The position numbers were made by a program, and so were the translations under genes. From an uncultured Verrucomicrobia subdivision 3 bacterium (lineage in GTDB: Bacteria; Verrucomicrobiota; Verrucomicrobiia; Limisphaerales; UBA11358), in the NCBI GenBank assembly GCA_903875465.1, contig CAIQWB010000029.1, positions 20,450 to 84,449 on the forward strand: a stretch of DNA of 64,000 nucleotides. The letters run 5' to 3'. Within the stretch, counting starts at the first letter, position 1. Each line of letters opens with the position of its first letter. The notes under the pieces are model-generated. The model searched no databases, was not told the origin of the DNA, and saw only the letters and a list, made by a program, of their open reading frames with translations. Of this stretch, positions 54,996-63,859 are shown piece by piece.

Positions 54996-55766
54996 TTAAA
55001 TTTGGGAAGCGGGGGTGCGCTTGAGCATGATTTTGATGATGCTGGAGACGTTATCCTTGTACTGGGGCTCGGCTTGCAGGGCTTTCCAGACGGGGGCGGC
55101 GGAGAACGCTTTCCAGTGCTGGCCATGGGCTTCCGGGGTTTCCCCGCAGGTCAGGTACATGAGGCAGGGGAGATTCGGTCCAATCAATTTCCGGCCGTAA
55201 AAGATCGGGGCGAGGCCAATATCTTTCATGAGGGTGATTTCGCCGCTTTCGAACATGTGGATTTTATTCAGACCTTTGGCTTCGCCCGGGCTCATATAGG
55301 TGCGCAATTCAAAGATATTGGGCCGGTGGGCGGCCGGGGGGACAACGAGTTGTTTCATGCCGTCGAAGGCCACGAGGAGGGAGCTTTCAAAGCGTTCATA
55401 CGCCGGATTGGCCTTGCCGGCGGCCAGAAAATCCGCGGCAGCCGCCTGATAGGTGGCATCGGCGGCCAGTTTGCCGGGCATGGCTTCAAAAATGGCGAGG
55501 GAATCGCAGGGGATGAGCACATAGATGCCATTGGTGGGGCTTTCGTTTAGTTCGGTAAATACGCCAATGGGCTGAATGCCCTGGCGGTTATAAGCCGGAA
55601 TCGCGGCATTTTGCCAGTACTCATTAATACGCTGCTGTTGCTCAGCGGATTTGGTGTGATAAATGCGGACCTCGTAATATTGGGAGGAGCCGGTATCGGC
55701 GGCGGGCGATGCTGGTGCCAGGAGGGTGAGCAGCGCGGTGAGGAGGAGGGTGAGGCGGTTGAGCAT
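54996..55766 (-). CDS. Exported NIPSNAP-family protein
   Basis: A 256-residue protein from the ATG at 55766, which exposes a signal peptide ('LTLLLTALLTLLAPASPAAD'); the frame extends to 55835 without need. Two ferredoxin-like NIPSNAP domains follow, with 'YYEVRIYHTKSAEQQQRINE' and 'NIFELRTYMSPGEAKGLNKI' as their first strands, and 'GLAPIFYGRKLIGPNLPCLM'. Such dimeric alpha/beta-barrel proteins are common in Verrucomicrobiota and Planctomycetota and have no settled function. It is the last host gene before the integrated element. Confidence 0.85.
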   Translation of the reverse strand: MLNRLTLLLTALLTLLAPASPAADTGSSQYYEVRIYHTKSAEQQQRINEYWQNAAIPAYNRQGIQPIGVFTELNESPTNGIYVLIPCDSLAIFEAMPGKLAADATYQAAAADFLAAGKANPAYERFESSLLVAFDGMKQLVVPPAAHRPNIFELRTYMSPGEAKGLNKIHMFESGEITLMKDIGLAPIFYGRKLIGPNLPCLMYLTCGETPEAHGQHWKAFSAAPVWKALQAEPQYKDNVSSIIKIMLKRTPASQI

Positions 55767-55902
55767 AATATGGTTGTTTGCAAGGGCAGACGGGTTTCTG
55801 AGGCCGGAGGTTAAAGGAAAACTGTCAAAGACCAAGTCCCAATTGCCCCGGGGTAGAGGCAGCGAAAATTCCCGGTAACATCCGAGGATTAACCCGGCGA
55901 CG

Positions 55903-57438
55903 TCATTGATTTGGCCGGCCCATGAAGCCGTTTGACTGTTTTTCCCCGCACCCCGGCCCTAACCGCTGTTGGTTTTTGCAGAGTTCTTCAGAAACTAGTG
56001 GGTAGCAGAACTTTATCTCCATTTCACCATCGCCAATTATGACCTTTTCGATGAGGGCTTCGACGATTCTGCGCTTGTCATCCGTCGGCATTTTCGGCCA
56101 GCGTTCGTACTGGGAAGTCGCCTCATGCAAGAGGTCATCGGCGGAAAGCCGGTTCACTTTCAAAAAGTCCACCTCGGCTTCAAGCTTGGGCAATTCCTTC
56201 TCCAATTGTGTCAGGCGTTCTTCGGCGGGGCTGTACATGCGGCGGAAGCCGTCGCCGGAAATCTGCTTGTCCAAGTAAAGCTGTTCGGTCAAGCGCATGG
56301 ATTCTTTGACCTTCTGAATCTCGTGCCGGTGCGTTTCAAGCAACGCCGATTTTTCCGTCAGGTTCCGGTCTGCTTCCTGCAAACGGCTGGCAACCTCCTC
56401 CGGCTGGCCGAAATATCCTTTAAGCTCCCGATGCACAAATTTTTCCAAATCTTCGATGGGGAATTTATTCCGGCATTTGCGGCAGAAATACTTCGGACTT
56501 TTGTTGGACACATACATTTTGGCACCGCATGAACAATGCGCCAGGCCGCTGAACAAATGCACGGGGGGCTTGCCCGGCTTTTTCCATGCCTTCAATTGCT
56601 CCTCCATGATCTGGCTCGCTTGGTTCCATTGGGCTTCGGGAACGATGGCTTCGCACTCAACCTTGCCCCATTCGCTTTCGGGCTTAGGTTCCTTTCGCCA
56701 GCTTCCGGTATGGCGCATAGTGTTAAACACGTAGATGCCCTTGGCACTGGGATCTTCCAAAATCCGCGCGATGGACGTATCCCGCCAGATGGCTCCCTCA
56801 CGGGTGCGGTAGCCAGCGGCGTTTAACTCCTTGGCAACCTGTCCTTTGCGTCGGCAACTCAAGAAAAGTTCGTAGGCCTTGCGGCGGATGGCTGCTTCCT
56901 CCGGCTTAACCACCAATTTGCGGTCTTTCCAGTGGTAACCATAGGGGGCGCTGCCATTGATGGATTTTCCAAGCTTGGCGCGGGTCAGGACGGACGCCTC
57001 GACACGCTCGGTGATTTCCTCCCGCTCCCATTGGGCGAACACGCCGAGCAAGTGAAAGAACATCCGGCCCCCGGCGGTGCTGGTGTCGATCGCCTCACTC
57101 AAGGAAATGAGGTCGGCCTGATACTTCCTGAAATGATCGGAAAACATTTCAAGCTCGCGGCGATTGCGGGACAGGCGTGCCAGCTTGGAAAACACCAGGC
57201 CGGTAATGTGACCGCTTTCGATGTCCTTCATCATGCGCCTGGCCTCCGGGTTCTGCATGACGGCTTTGCCGCTCTGGCCGGCAAGGTCATACACTTCTTT
57301 GACCTCCCACCCCCGGCTCTTGGCGTAGCTGCGGGCGCGGTCTTCGTGATGTGCCGGGCTGTCGCCCTGGGCCTGGTCTTCGGTGGAAACCCGAATCCAA
57401 ATCCCAACCGATTTGTTCAAGACGCTATTGTCCTTCAT
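55903..57438 (-). CDS. Large serine recombinase / site-specific integrase
   Basis: A 511-residue recombinase. The resolvase catalytic domain (1-150) has 'GIWIRVSTEDQ' with the nucleophile Ser18, and 'GLVFSKLARLSRNRREL'. Next is the Recombinase domain (about 165-270, 'LNAAGYRTREGAIWRDTSIA'). The zinc ribbon (about 305-335) has 'HCSCGAKMYV' and 'YFCRKCRNKF', and a coiled-coil segment (about 345-440) follows, with 'LEKELPKLEAEVDFLKVNRL'. This architecture is that of phage and ICE integrases that recombine short attachment sites. Divergent from the HTH gene. The extreme C-terminus after 'FCYPLVSEELCKN' is probably non-conserved. Confidence 0.93.
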   Translation of the reverse strand: MKDNSVLNKSVGIWIRVSTEDQAQGDSPAHHEDRARSYAKSRGWEVKEVYDLAGQSGKAVMQNPEARRMMKDIESGHITGLVFSKLARLSRNRRELEMFSDHFRKYQADLISLSEAIDTSTAGGRMFFHLLGVFAQWEREEITERVEASVLTRAKLGKSINGSAPYGYHWKDRKLVVKPEEAAIRRKAYELFLSCRRKGQVAKELNAAGYRTREGAIWRDTSIARILEDPSAKGIYVFNTMRHTGSWRKEPKPESEWGKVECEAIVPEAQWNQASQIMEEQLKAWKKPGKPPVHLFSGLAHCSCGAKMYVSNKSPKYFCRKCRNKFPIEDLEKFVHRELKGYFGQPEEVASRLQEADRNLTEKSALLETHRHEIQKVKESMRLTEQLYLDKQISGDGFRRMYSPAEERLTQLEKELPKLEAEVDFLKVNRLSADDLLHEATSQYERWPKMPTDDKRRIVEALIEKVIIGDGEMEIKFCYPLVSEELCKNQQRLGPGCGEKQSNGFMGRPNQ

Positions 57439-57483
57439 ACCACTATTTCATACCCGAAACGCAAAGCGATTACAAGGAAAAAG

Positions 57484-57500
57484 ATAGTCAAAGCAACTAT
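57484..57500. promoter_or_regulatory. Operator-like inverted repeat between recombinase and HTH gene
   Basis: ATAGT, seven bases, ACTAT form a 17-bp interrupted palindrome in the 81-base divergent gap, 20 bases before the HTH start codon. A third ACTAT lies near 57444. Position fits binding by the adjacent HTH protein to control both genes; this is inference. Confidence 0.4.
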
Positions 57501-57519
57501 TTTATGTTTTGATTCAACG

Positions 57520-57756
57520 ATGCGAAAGGAAAAATTTCTGGAAGAAAAAGAACTGGTGGCCCTGGCAAAGCAATTCCGCGAAGCCTCTGGCAAATCGAAG
57601 GTTTCCGTCGCCCGGGAATTCGGCGTGGCTCCGCCAAATATTTTCAATGCCGAAGAACGTCCGGAGATGAGTTTGACCAAACTTCGCATTCGCATCATTG
57701 AGTCCTGTTCGCCCTTCAAGGTGGTTGGGCCGGTTTATTATCTGGAAAAGAAATGA
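57520..57756 (+). CDS. Small HTH regulator of the mobile element
   Basis: A 78-residue protein. The frame is open much further upstream through the opposing recombinase gene, but the ATG at 57520 gives a natural small protein ('MRKEKFLEEKELVALAKQFR'). 'GKSKVSVAREFGVAPPNIFN' is a helix-turn-helix of the lambda-repressor/Cro type, and the C-terminal strand is 'FKVVGPVYYLEKK'. Divergent from the integrase, as is usual for Cro/excisionase-level regulators of integrated elements. Its AT-rich start contrasts with the surrounding GC-rich genes. Confidence 0.7.
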   Translation: MRKEKFLEEKELVALAKQFREASGKSKVSVAREFGVAPPNIFNAEERPEMSLTKLRIRIIESCSPFKVVGPVYYLEKK

Positions 57757-57775
57757 TGCCTTCCGGTGTGCGGAA

Positions 57776-60700
57776 TTATTTTGGCCGTACGGCCGCCGCC
57801 ATGGCGCGGTAACCGATTTCTTTTTTCTGCTGCAATTCTGACGCGGACAATTTTGGCGCTGAACGTTTTACCTTTACGCCGCCATATTCGGTTTGGGACG
57901 GTTCCGAGACGGAAGGTAATGACAGTCCTTTCAAATAGACGATGAACGGATCGGGCTGGAAATATGCCACCCGTGCGGCCTCTTCCGCACCAAGGCTGCC
58001 GGAAACGGCACTGCTGATCTTCCGCAAGCGTTCGTCCTCCAGGCAAATCACCGCCACCTTCGGAATGCCAGCATTCAAGCATTTGGCGACGTTGCCCACC
58101 TCATGGTCAATCGTGGTGGTGAAGGAAATTTCACACGCAATTGCTTGGCCGCTGCGTTCCAACCACAAGTCCACACTGTCTTGGCCACCGGGCACCGGCC
58201 ATTCGATGACGCCACGGAAACCAAGAGCCTCCGCTGCCTCTTTGATGCGTTTCTGAATGGCTTTGTGCCGTGCCCCACCCCGGCCCAAATCACGCGGGCT
58301 TTGCGGAACACCTGGAGCGGAAACAACCGGCTTTGCCTCACTACTGGTCGGCGGCACTGCCGCCTTCGGAATTTCCGTAACGTGCGGCGGTTCCGAAGGT
58401 TGCGGAGCATCTGGCGCTGGTGCGGGTGGGTCGCCGGGTGGTGGTTTGGAAGCGCTGCCACCGTTTGACGGTTCGCCCTCCTGCTTCGGCTCAGTTTTTC
58501 CGGCAGCGGGCCGGAGGCCGGCGAGCAAGTCTGCTTCCACTTTTTCACGCGGCGTACCGTATCTTTTGCGGGAGGCCGCAATGATCGCTGCTTTCCGCTG
58601 GCCGCCGCTGTCGGGCAATTCAGGTTTCCGCAGTGCCAGATTGAAATCAAAATCATTTTGTTCCACGCGGACAATCGCGTGGTATTTTTCCAGCCGGGTC
58701 AGGCTTTTGGCATCGAAGGATTCAAAGCCATCGCCCAGTCGCTTGGCGTCGTCGTCTCCGACCCGCAAGACGATCCGCGTACAAGGCTGGGTCATGACCG
58801 CACTGGCAACATTGGCATCTTCTTGCAACTGATGAAGATTTTGATGGGCCAGCGTGAAGCCCAACCGGTACTTGCGCGCGCCGGTTAAAATCTTTTCCAT
58901 GCTCGGCGAAATAAAATGCTGGAACTCATCAATGTATAACCAGAAGTCCCGGCGGGCCTCCTGTTTCTGTGCCGCGCGCGCCATCGCCAGCTGCTGGAAT
59001 TTCGCTACGAGCAACGTGCCTAACAGATAGGAATTTTCCTCGCCACCCAAACCGGTCGAGAGCTTCGCCAAAAAGATTTTACCGCTGTCCATGATGTCCG
59101 CAAAATCAAGTCGGTTCTCGCGCTGTGACACCATGTTGCGGAGTGCTTCCCGGCTGAAAAATTCCTGCAACCGGGCGAGAATCGAACCGACGGACTTGTC
59201 CTTGCCCAAGGTGGGGAATACTTCCTCCCAAAATGAACGCACCTCGGGATCACGGACGGTGAGCAAAAATTCATTGCGAAACTTTTGATCGCGCAGAAAC
59301 CGGCGCAAGTCTGCCAGCGTTCCGCCCTGACTGCTTTTTAGGAACGCCAGAATCGCATTCATCAACACCGTATCCATCTGGTCGCCCCAAGTGGTTGACA
59401 ATCTTCGGAATACGGCAAGAAGATCGGAGGCAAGCAGTCTCTTTTCAATTTCGGAATGGGCTTGCAGAATATTAAAGCCGATGGGGAATTCCTCGTCGTC
59501 CAAGTCCACCACAATTACGTCATCAATTCGTTTGTCCGGGATGACCTCCAAAATCTGGTCAATCAAATCGCCGTGAGGATCAAGCACCGCGATGCCATTC
59601 CCATGCTCAATGTCCTGCTGGATTAAATTCAGCAACAGAGATGACTTGCCGGTGCCGTTGGAACCGATGATGTGCGTATGCCGCACTCGCTGATTGGCAT
59701 GGAGAAAGACGGGGACGATTTCGCCATTATGTTCGTTGTCACCGATGATAATGCCAGGTGGCTGGCGCACGATGGCCGGGGCGGCTTTGGTTCTACCCGT
59801 GTCCCGCGCCAGAGCCTGGGTTCGCACCGCGCTGGATGGCAGGTGCACGAAGGCAATCAGCTCGTCACTGCTCAGGAGCATTCCTGGACGCCGGCATTGG
59901 CGCAAGAGGACATCTTCGGCATGTTCGGTGTCGGGATATTCGTCGTTATTGAGCGGAATGAGTTCATTGCCCTGGGGATGAGCAAATACTCGAAGAGATG
60001 CGGCCATGTCAGTGGCAATCTGCAAAGCCCGTTCAAAAGTTTCACCTTTGGTGGCAATGCGGACAACGACAGCGTAGAGGGGAGACGAAACCTTGGCTTC
60101 CGCCGCACTGGTGAGTTCCGGCGAATTTACAAAAAACGCCTTGCCGTCCGGCCCAGTGACTGAGTTGACGATGCTTTCCGACCATGGCCCCTGCACCGGT
60201 TGAAAGAGAACTTGGAACAACCCAAGATCGGCAGGGGACAACTCGGCGAGCGCGCCAATCACGCCGATGAACGGGTCCAGCTTGCCACTGGCCAGCGGCA
60301 GCATAAATTCCCGCTCCAAACCAAATTCAAAAACCAAAACTTCATTGCCACCGCACGCTTCCCATGCTTTTGAGAGCACGCCCGATTGGGATTGAAAGCT
60401 GGCGTCGGGGAAATACGCCTGCAACTGCCGCCGTACCAAAGGGGCATCATACTCACCAGCAACGAATTGCACGCTTACCCGTCCGTTGGTGCCCAGCAAT
60501 TCAAAAGCAACCGGTTCGCGGCAAAGGGCAAGGTTCCGAAAGAATTGCTCGAACGCCTCCCGGCCAGTGTCGAAATCCTCCGGCAGGGAAGTTTTGAGTT
60601 CAATCAGTTTTTCTCGAACCAGTGATTGTGGTTCGGGTTCCTCCTCTGCTTCGTCCTCGGTCTCGTCGGCTGGCGGCAGTGGCGGCACTGCGACCTTGCG

Positions 60701-60886
60701 AAACAATGACCCAAGAAAACTCGGTCGCCGTCCATTATCCACCGCCGGAGTTTCCGCCATTGAGCGTAACGCGAAGGGAACAAACGGCGGTTCGGGAAAT
60801 ACCGGCTCGGCAAATACCTGCCAGCCACGTCCGCGCTTTTCCCACTTCTGAAACTGCTCCGAAAAATGTTCATGCGCGGAAGGCAT
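57776..60886 (-). CDS. Conjugation-type coupling ATPase with C-terminal nuclease-like domain
   Basis: A 1036-residue protein. The N-terminal 370 residues are a soluble region of unknown fold. The ATPase follows (about 390-760): Walker A 'HIIGSNGTGKSSLLLNLIQQ', 'GIAVLDPHGDLIDQIL', Walker B 'FWLYIDEFQHFI' and 'GFTLAHQNLHQL', as in TraD/VirD4-like and HerA-type DNA pumps. A Pro-rich linker (about 800-870) leads to a C-terminal domain with 'GGQDSVDLWLERSGQAIACE', a D...E pattern resembling PD-(D/E)xK nucleases, although the final Lys position appears as Ser in 'CEIS'. Its start is 6 bases from the stop of its membrane-protein neighbour. Confidence 0.82.
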   Translation of the reverse strand: MPSAHEHFSEQFQKWEKRGRGWQVFAEPVFPEPPFVPFALRSMAETPAVDNGRRPSFLGSLFRKVAVPPLPPADETEDEAEEEPEPQSLVREKLIELKTSLPEDFDTGREAFEQFFRNLALCREPVAFELLGTNGRVSVQFVAGEYDAPLVRRQLQAYFPDASFQSQSGVLSKAWEACGGNEVLVFEFGLEREFMLPLASGKLDPFIGVIGALAELSPADLGLFQVLFQPVQGPWSESIVNSVTGPDGKAFFVNSPELTSAAEAKVSSPLYAVVVRIATKGETFERALQIATDMAASLRVFAHPQGNELIPLNNDEYPDTEHAEDVLLRQCRRPGMLLSSDELIAFVHLPSSAVRTQALARDTGRTKAAPAIVRQPPGIIIGDNEHNGEIVPVFLHANQRVRHTHIIGSNGTGKSSLLLNLIQQDIEHGNGIAVLDPHGDLIDQILEVIPDKRIDDVIVVDLDDEEFPIGFNILQAHSEIEKRLLASDLLAVFRRLSTTWGDQMDTVLMNAILAFLKSSQGGTLADLRRFLRDQKFRNEFLLTVRDPEVRSFWEEVFPTLGKDKSVGSILARLQEFFSREALRNMVSQRENRLDFADIMDSGKIFLAKLSTGLGGEENSYLLGTLLVAKFQQLAMARAAQKQEARRDFWLYIDEFQHFISPSMEKILTGARKYRLGFTLAHQNLHQLQEDANVASAVMTQPCTRIVLRVGDDDAKRLGDGFESFDAKSLTRLEKYHAIVRVEQNDFDFNLALRKPELPDSGGQRKAAIIAASRKRYGTPREKVEADLLAGLRPAAGKTEPKQEGEPSNGGSASKPPPGDPPAPAPDAPQPSEPPHVTEIPKAAVPPTSSEAKPVVSAPGVPQSPRDLGRGGARHKAIQKRIKEAAEALGFRGVIEWPVPGGQDSVDLWLERSGQAIACEISFTTTIDHEVGNVAKCLNAGIPKVAVICLEDERLRKISSAVSGSLGAEEAARVAYFQPDPFIVYLKGLSLPSVSEPSQTEYGGVKVKRSAPKLSASELQQKKEIGYRAMAAAVRPK

Positions 60887-60892
60887 GGGTTT

Positions 60893-61627
60893 TCATTTGG
60901 CTCCCGGCGGATACAGTTCCGCCAAAATCGGCGCGGACGCCGATTGCCGGACTAACTTAATGCCTTTGGCTGCGCAAATTTCTTCGGCGGCGGCTTTGAT
61001 GAGGTCGGGCAAAATACTTTTATACAATGTTCGCGTATCCACGCGATAATATGTTTCCATCCGAAACCAGTTTTCATACACCGTGGCCACCACGGGGATT
61101 TTCAACAAAAGGCTGTCGAGATCGGTAAAAGCTGCCGCGTTGCGAAACACTCCAGCCAAGGCGAACAAGAGACCGATGACGGCAATTATGGCAAAAGTGA
61201 AACCCAATGGCTTGACCAGCAGACTGCCAACGACACCAAAAAAAATGACGGTCGCCACGATGTGCCAGAGCCGCACGAGCGCGGGAACATGGACGAAGCG
61301 GCAGGAAAAGAAATAATGTTTGCCGAAGGGGGCGGCACAAGCGTCAATCGCAAATCGTTCCCGCATCAGGCGCAGATAGGTTCGCTGATCGGAAAGCAAT
61401 CCGCCCTCGGCAAATTCAACGCGCGAAATCGCCATGCCGGGAATTTTCTGGTTGGCGAGATGTTTCTCGACCCCGGCGTAAAATTCCTGTGGATCAAGAC
61501 TGAATTCATCGGCGGAATAAATCCAGGCATCCAAAATATCGCCCCGCTGATTTTTGAAGCCGAAGATGAAATCCAGAACGAGACGCACGAACTCGCGTTT
61601 TTTTGGCTTGTCGTCGGGTGTTGCCAT
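60893..61627 (-). CDS. Hypothetical membrane protein of the mobile element
   Basis: A 244-residue protein with two hydrophobic helices in the middle (about 124-142 'VATVIFFGVVGSLLVKPLGF' and 143-162), between a soluble N-terminal part ('LVLDFIFGFKNQRGDILDAW') and a C-terminal part with many charged residues. It is just upstream of the coupling ATPase gene in the same transcript. Coupling ATPases without their own membrane anchor often need a small membrane partner, so it may anchor the pump; family not recognised. Confidence 0.7.
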   Translation of the reverse strand: MATPDDKPKKREFVRLVLDFIFGFKNQRGDILDAWIYSADEFSLDPQEFYAGVEKHLANQKIPGMAISRVEFAEGGLLSDQRTYLRLMRERFAIDACAAPFGKHYFFSCRFVHVPALVRLWHIVATVIFFGVVGSLLVKPLGFTFAIIAVIGLLFALAGVFRNAAAFTDLDSLLLKIPVVATVYENWFRMETYYRVDTRTLYKSILPDLIKAAAEEICAAKGIKLVRQSASAPILAELYPPGAK

Positions 61628-61695
61628 AGTGATTATCTGGTTTATAGCTTTGCAGGAGTCAGCCTAAAAGGTCAACCACGAAAGGGTATTTGGAC

Positions 61696-63498
61696 ATGGT
61701 AAAGACATCTTCGAAAAACATGACGGGCCGGTGGCCGCGTGTCCTGCGCCCGATATTCTGGTGGTTGCTCTTGGTGTCGGGGTTGTTTGGAATCCACACG
61801 CATCAGCGCTTAATGGAGAAAACCCGACTTAATTTTAACGTTTCGCTGCAAGGGCAGGCGATTGACGCCACCGCCACGCTGGACGGATTGCCAGCCATCA
61901 GCGGACAAAATATTTCGCTTGGTTCACACAAATTCACCATTACCCACCCGAAAGGGGAAACGTATGCCACCAATTTCTTCGCGTGGTACGGGGCGCACGA
62001 AATCGGCACAGTTGATTTAAAGCGTGCGATGGGAACGCTGGCAATTACGGTTGATCCTCCGGCCCCCATGCTGTCGGTCCGCGGCCCGGAATGGTCGATG
62101 ATCATGACCAACAGTTCCGGGCTTAACCAAGTTGTACCAACCGATCAATATGTGGTTGAATCCCATTACGCCCATTGGGGAAGCGCCGATGACGTGACGG
62201 TGGCGGCGGGAATGACCGCCACCTGGCGGGTGACACCCCAATTGGGGGCAGTGCAGTTATCTTGTAATCAAGCAGATGCTAATTTTCAACTGCTCACTCT
62301 GAGCGGACGCCAGTTGGAATCGGGAACTTTTCCAGCTTTCATAACCGAATTGCCGGAAGGGAACTACAAACTCATGGCGGTGCATCATCAGCACCAACTT
62401 GAACAGACGGTGGTGGTGGCCAAAAGCCAGACCAATAACCATGCGGTTGAATTTTTATACGGCAAAGCCGTGTTGGAAACTGAACCGCCGGCTGCGTCAG
62501 TGGTCGATGAGGGAGGACGGGATTACGGACTAACGCCAGTGACTTTCACTGAATTATCCCCGGGCACTTTGAAATTTAATTTGCATCGCGCGGGTTATGA
62601 ATCGGTGCCGGTCACGTTGGAAATCAAGGCCAATCAAACGACCGTCATTCACACCAATCTGACAGGCGCGGGCTATTCTGAGGCCATGAAATCCGGGCAG
62701 CAGTACATGGAGGCGACTGAATATAATCTGGCGTTGCAGTCATTCAGCGATGCCTTGGTTGCCAAACCTGATGATGCCCAGGCTCTCACCCTGCAACATG
62801 AGGCAACTGGCTTGGGCCATTTGCAACACGCCAAAACCCTGGCGAGCAAGGAGGATTACATTGCCGCAGACCAGGAATTAACGTTGGCGCTGCAATCGTT
62901 GCCGGAGAATGGGGAAATCAAGACCTTGCTCGCGGATTACAAGCAGCATGAACCGGAACAAATTGAGCGGATGCGTTTGGAACGATTGAACCGTCCCAAA
63001 CAGGTCTTCGATGATTTGGTTGCGATCGAGGTGGATGCCAATTTATTTGAGGATCACTCGCTCACTACGAGCAAGCCGGCCAAAGATGTTGCCGAGGCAA
63101 TTGCCAGCGCATTGCAGTATGTCCAGCCGGCGTTCAAAATTTACCGCAATACCGCGCCGAAACCGGAAACGTATGCGATTATTGCGACACAAGATGACAA
63201 GGGCATTCTTTCGATCACCGCTCACCGGGAATGCTTTATTGTCTGCGGTCAAACCACTGATAATGAAACGCAGATTATTTATAAGGACGTCGAATACAAA
63301 GCCAATCACAACGTTTCCATGCAGGGGTTGTTGGCGTTTCGGGATGACCAGTCCTACACGCCCATTCATCCGTCACGGATTCCGGTCATGACCGATAAAT
63401 TACGGGCTCAGCTTCAGATTGGAGTGTCGAATTTGACGGTGCGGATTCAAGGGGCCATTGGTCAGACCCCGGCGGCAAAGCCGGCGGTCCCCCAATGA
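61696..63498 (+). CDS. PEGA-domain / TPR membrane-anchored protein
   Basis: A 600-residue protein. The ATG at 61696 has GAAAGGG upstream; a TTG at 61690 is possible. Near the N-terminus is one membrane helix ('VLRPIFWWLLLVSGLFGIHT'). Four or so PEGA-like beta repeats follow (about 35-330, for example 'YGLTPVTFTELSPGTLKFNL'), then TPR helices (about 333-420, 'YNLALQSFSDALVAKPDDAQ'), and a C-terminal alpha/beta domain of unknown type (about 440-580). PEGA repeats bind cell-surface polysaccharide or act as extracytoplasmic scaffolds. Divergent from the ATPase unit. Related to proteins that wrap kinases in Planctomycetota/Verrucomicrobiota, but no kinase domain is present. Confidence 0.75.
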   Translation: MVKTSSKNMTGRWPRVLRPIFWWLLLVSGLFGIHTHQRLMEKTRLNFNVSLQGQAIDATATLDGLPAISGQNISLGSHKFTITHPKGETYATNFFAWYGAHEIGTVDLKRAMGTLAITVDPPAPMLSVRGPEWSMIMTNSSGLNQVVPTDQYVVESHYAHWGSADDVTVAAGMTATWRVTPQLGAVQLSCNQADANFQLLTLSGRQLESGTFPAFITELPEGNYKLMAVHHQHQLEQTVVVAKSQTNNHAVEFLYGKAVLETEPPAASVVDEGGRDYGLTPVTFTELSPGTLKFNLHRAGYESVPVTLEIKANQTTVIHTNLTGAGYSEAMKSGQQYMEATEYNLALQSFSDALVAKPDDAQALTLQHEATGLGHLQHAKTLASKEDYIAADQELTLALQSLPENGEIKTLLADYKQHEPEQIERMRLERLNRPKQVFDDLVAIEVDANLFEDHSLTTSKPAKDVAEAIASALQYVQPAFKIYRNTAPKPETYAIIATQDDKGILSITAHRECFIVCGQTTDNETQIIYKDVEYKANHNVSMQGLLAFRDDQSYTPIHPSRIPVMTDKLRAQLQIGVSNLTVRIQGAIGQTPAAKPAVPQ

Positions 63499-63620
63499 TC
63501 GATGGAAATTCCCAACTCCCTGGGTTAACTTAAACCGTGACTGAGAATTCTCGGTCGGTGGGCGTTTCCTGGCGTAGGCCGGAAATGCCTATTTTGCATT
63601 AGGGGGACTCGCCAAGTCCC

Positions 63621-63654
63621 AAATAAAAACCCCGGCCAATTTTTGGTCGGGGTT
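63621..63654 (-). terminator. Intrinsic terminator after the SymE-like gene
   Basis: On the minus strand AACCCCGACC, a 7-base loop and GGCCGGGGTT form a 10-bp stem (one G-T pair), followed by TTTATTT. It begins 4 bases after the SymE-like stop codon. It also lies downstream of the convergent PEGA gene but lacks a T-run in that direction. Confidence 0.85.
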
Positions 63655-63658
63655 GATT

Positions 63659-63859
63659 TCACATCGGTGGCATGGCTGATTCGTTGAATTGCAGGGTCAG
63701 TTCACCCGGCTTGAGCGAATAGATGGTCACTCGATGACCGGGGATGAAACCCAGCTTTTCAAGCCACTGACCGGTCAACCGAATCCGGGGTTTGATTTTC
63801 CGGGTGGAAAAGTCCCCAACGGCCTCGATTTTGAGGGTGCGCGATGGCTTTAAGGACAT
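63659..63859 (-). CDS. SymE-like toxin-family protein
   Basis: A 66-residue AbrB/SpoVT-like swapped-hairpin protein of the SymE family: 'SRTLKIEAVGDFSTRKIKPR', 'IRLTGQWLEKLGFIPGHRVT' and 'SLKPGELTLQF' match the conserved core. In E. coli SymE is an SOS-induced, RNA-directed toxin silenced by the antisense RNA SymR. Here it overlaps the upstream ArdC-like gene by 10 bases and ends at a strong terminator, so it may be an accessory gene of the element. An antisense RNA was not identified. Confidence 0.82.
   Translation of the reverse strand: MSLKPSRTLKIEAVGDFSTRKIKPRIRLTGQWLEKLGFIPGHRVTIYSLKPGELTLQFNESAMPPM

Noticed and set aside
54611..55024. Possible 137-residue plus-strand gene in the gene-poor interval
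   Set aside because: Trp/Gly/Arg/Pro-rich random-looking sequence, no ribosome binding site, and it runs into the 3' end of the NIPSNAP gene.
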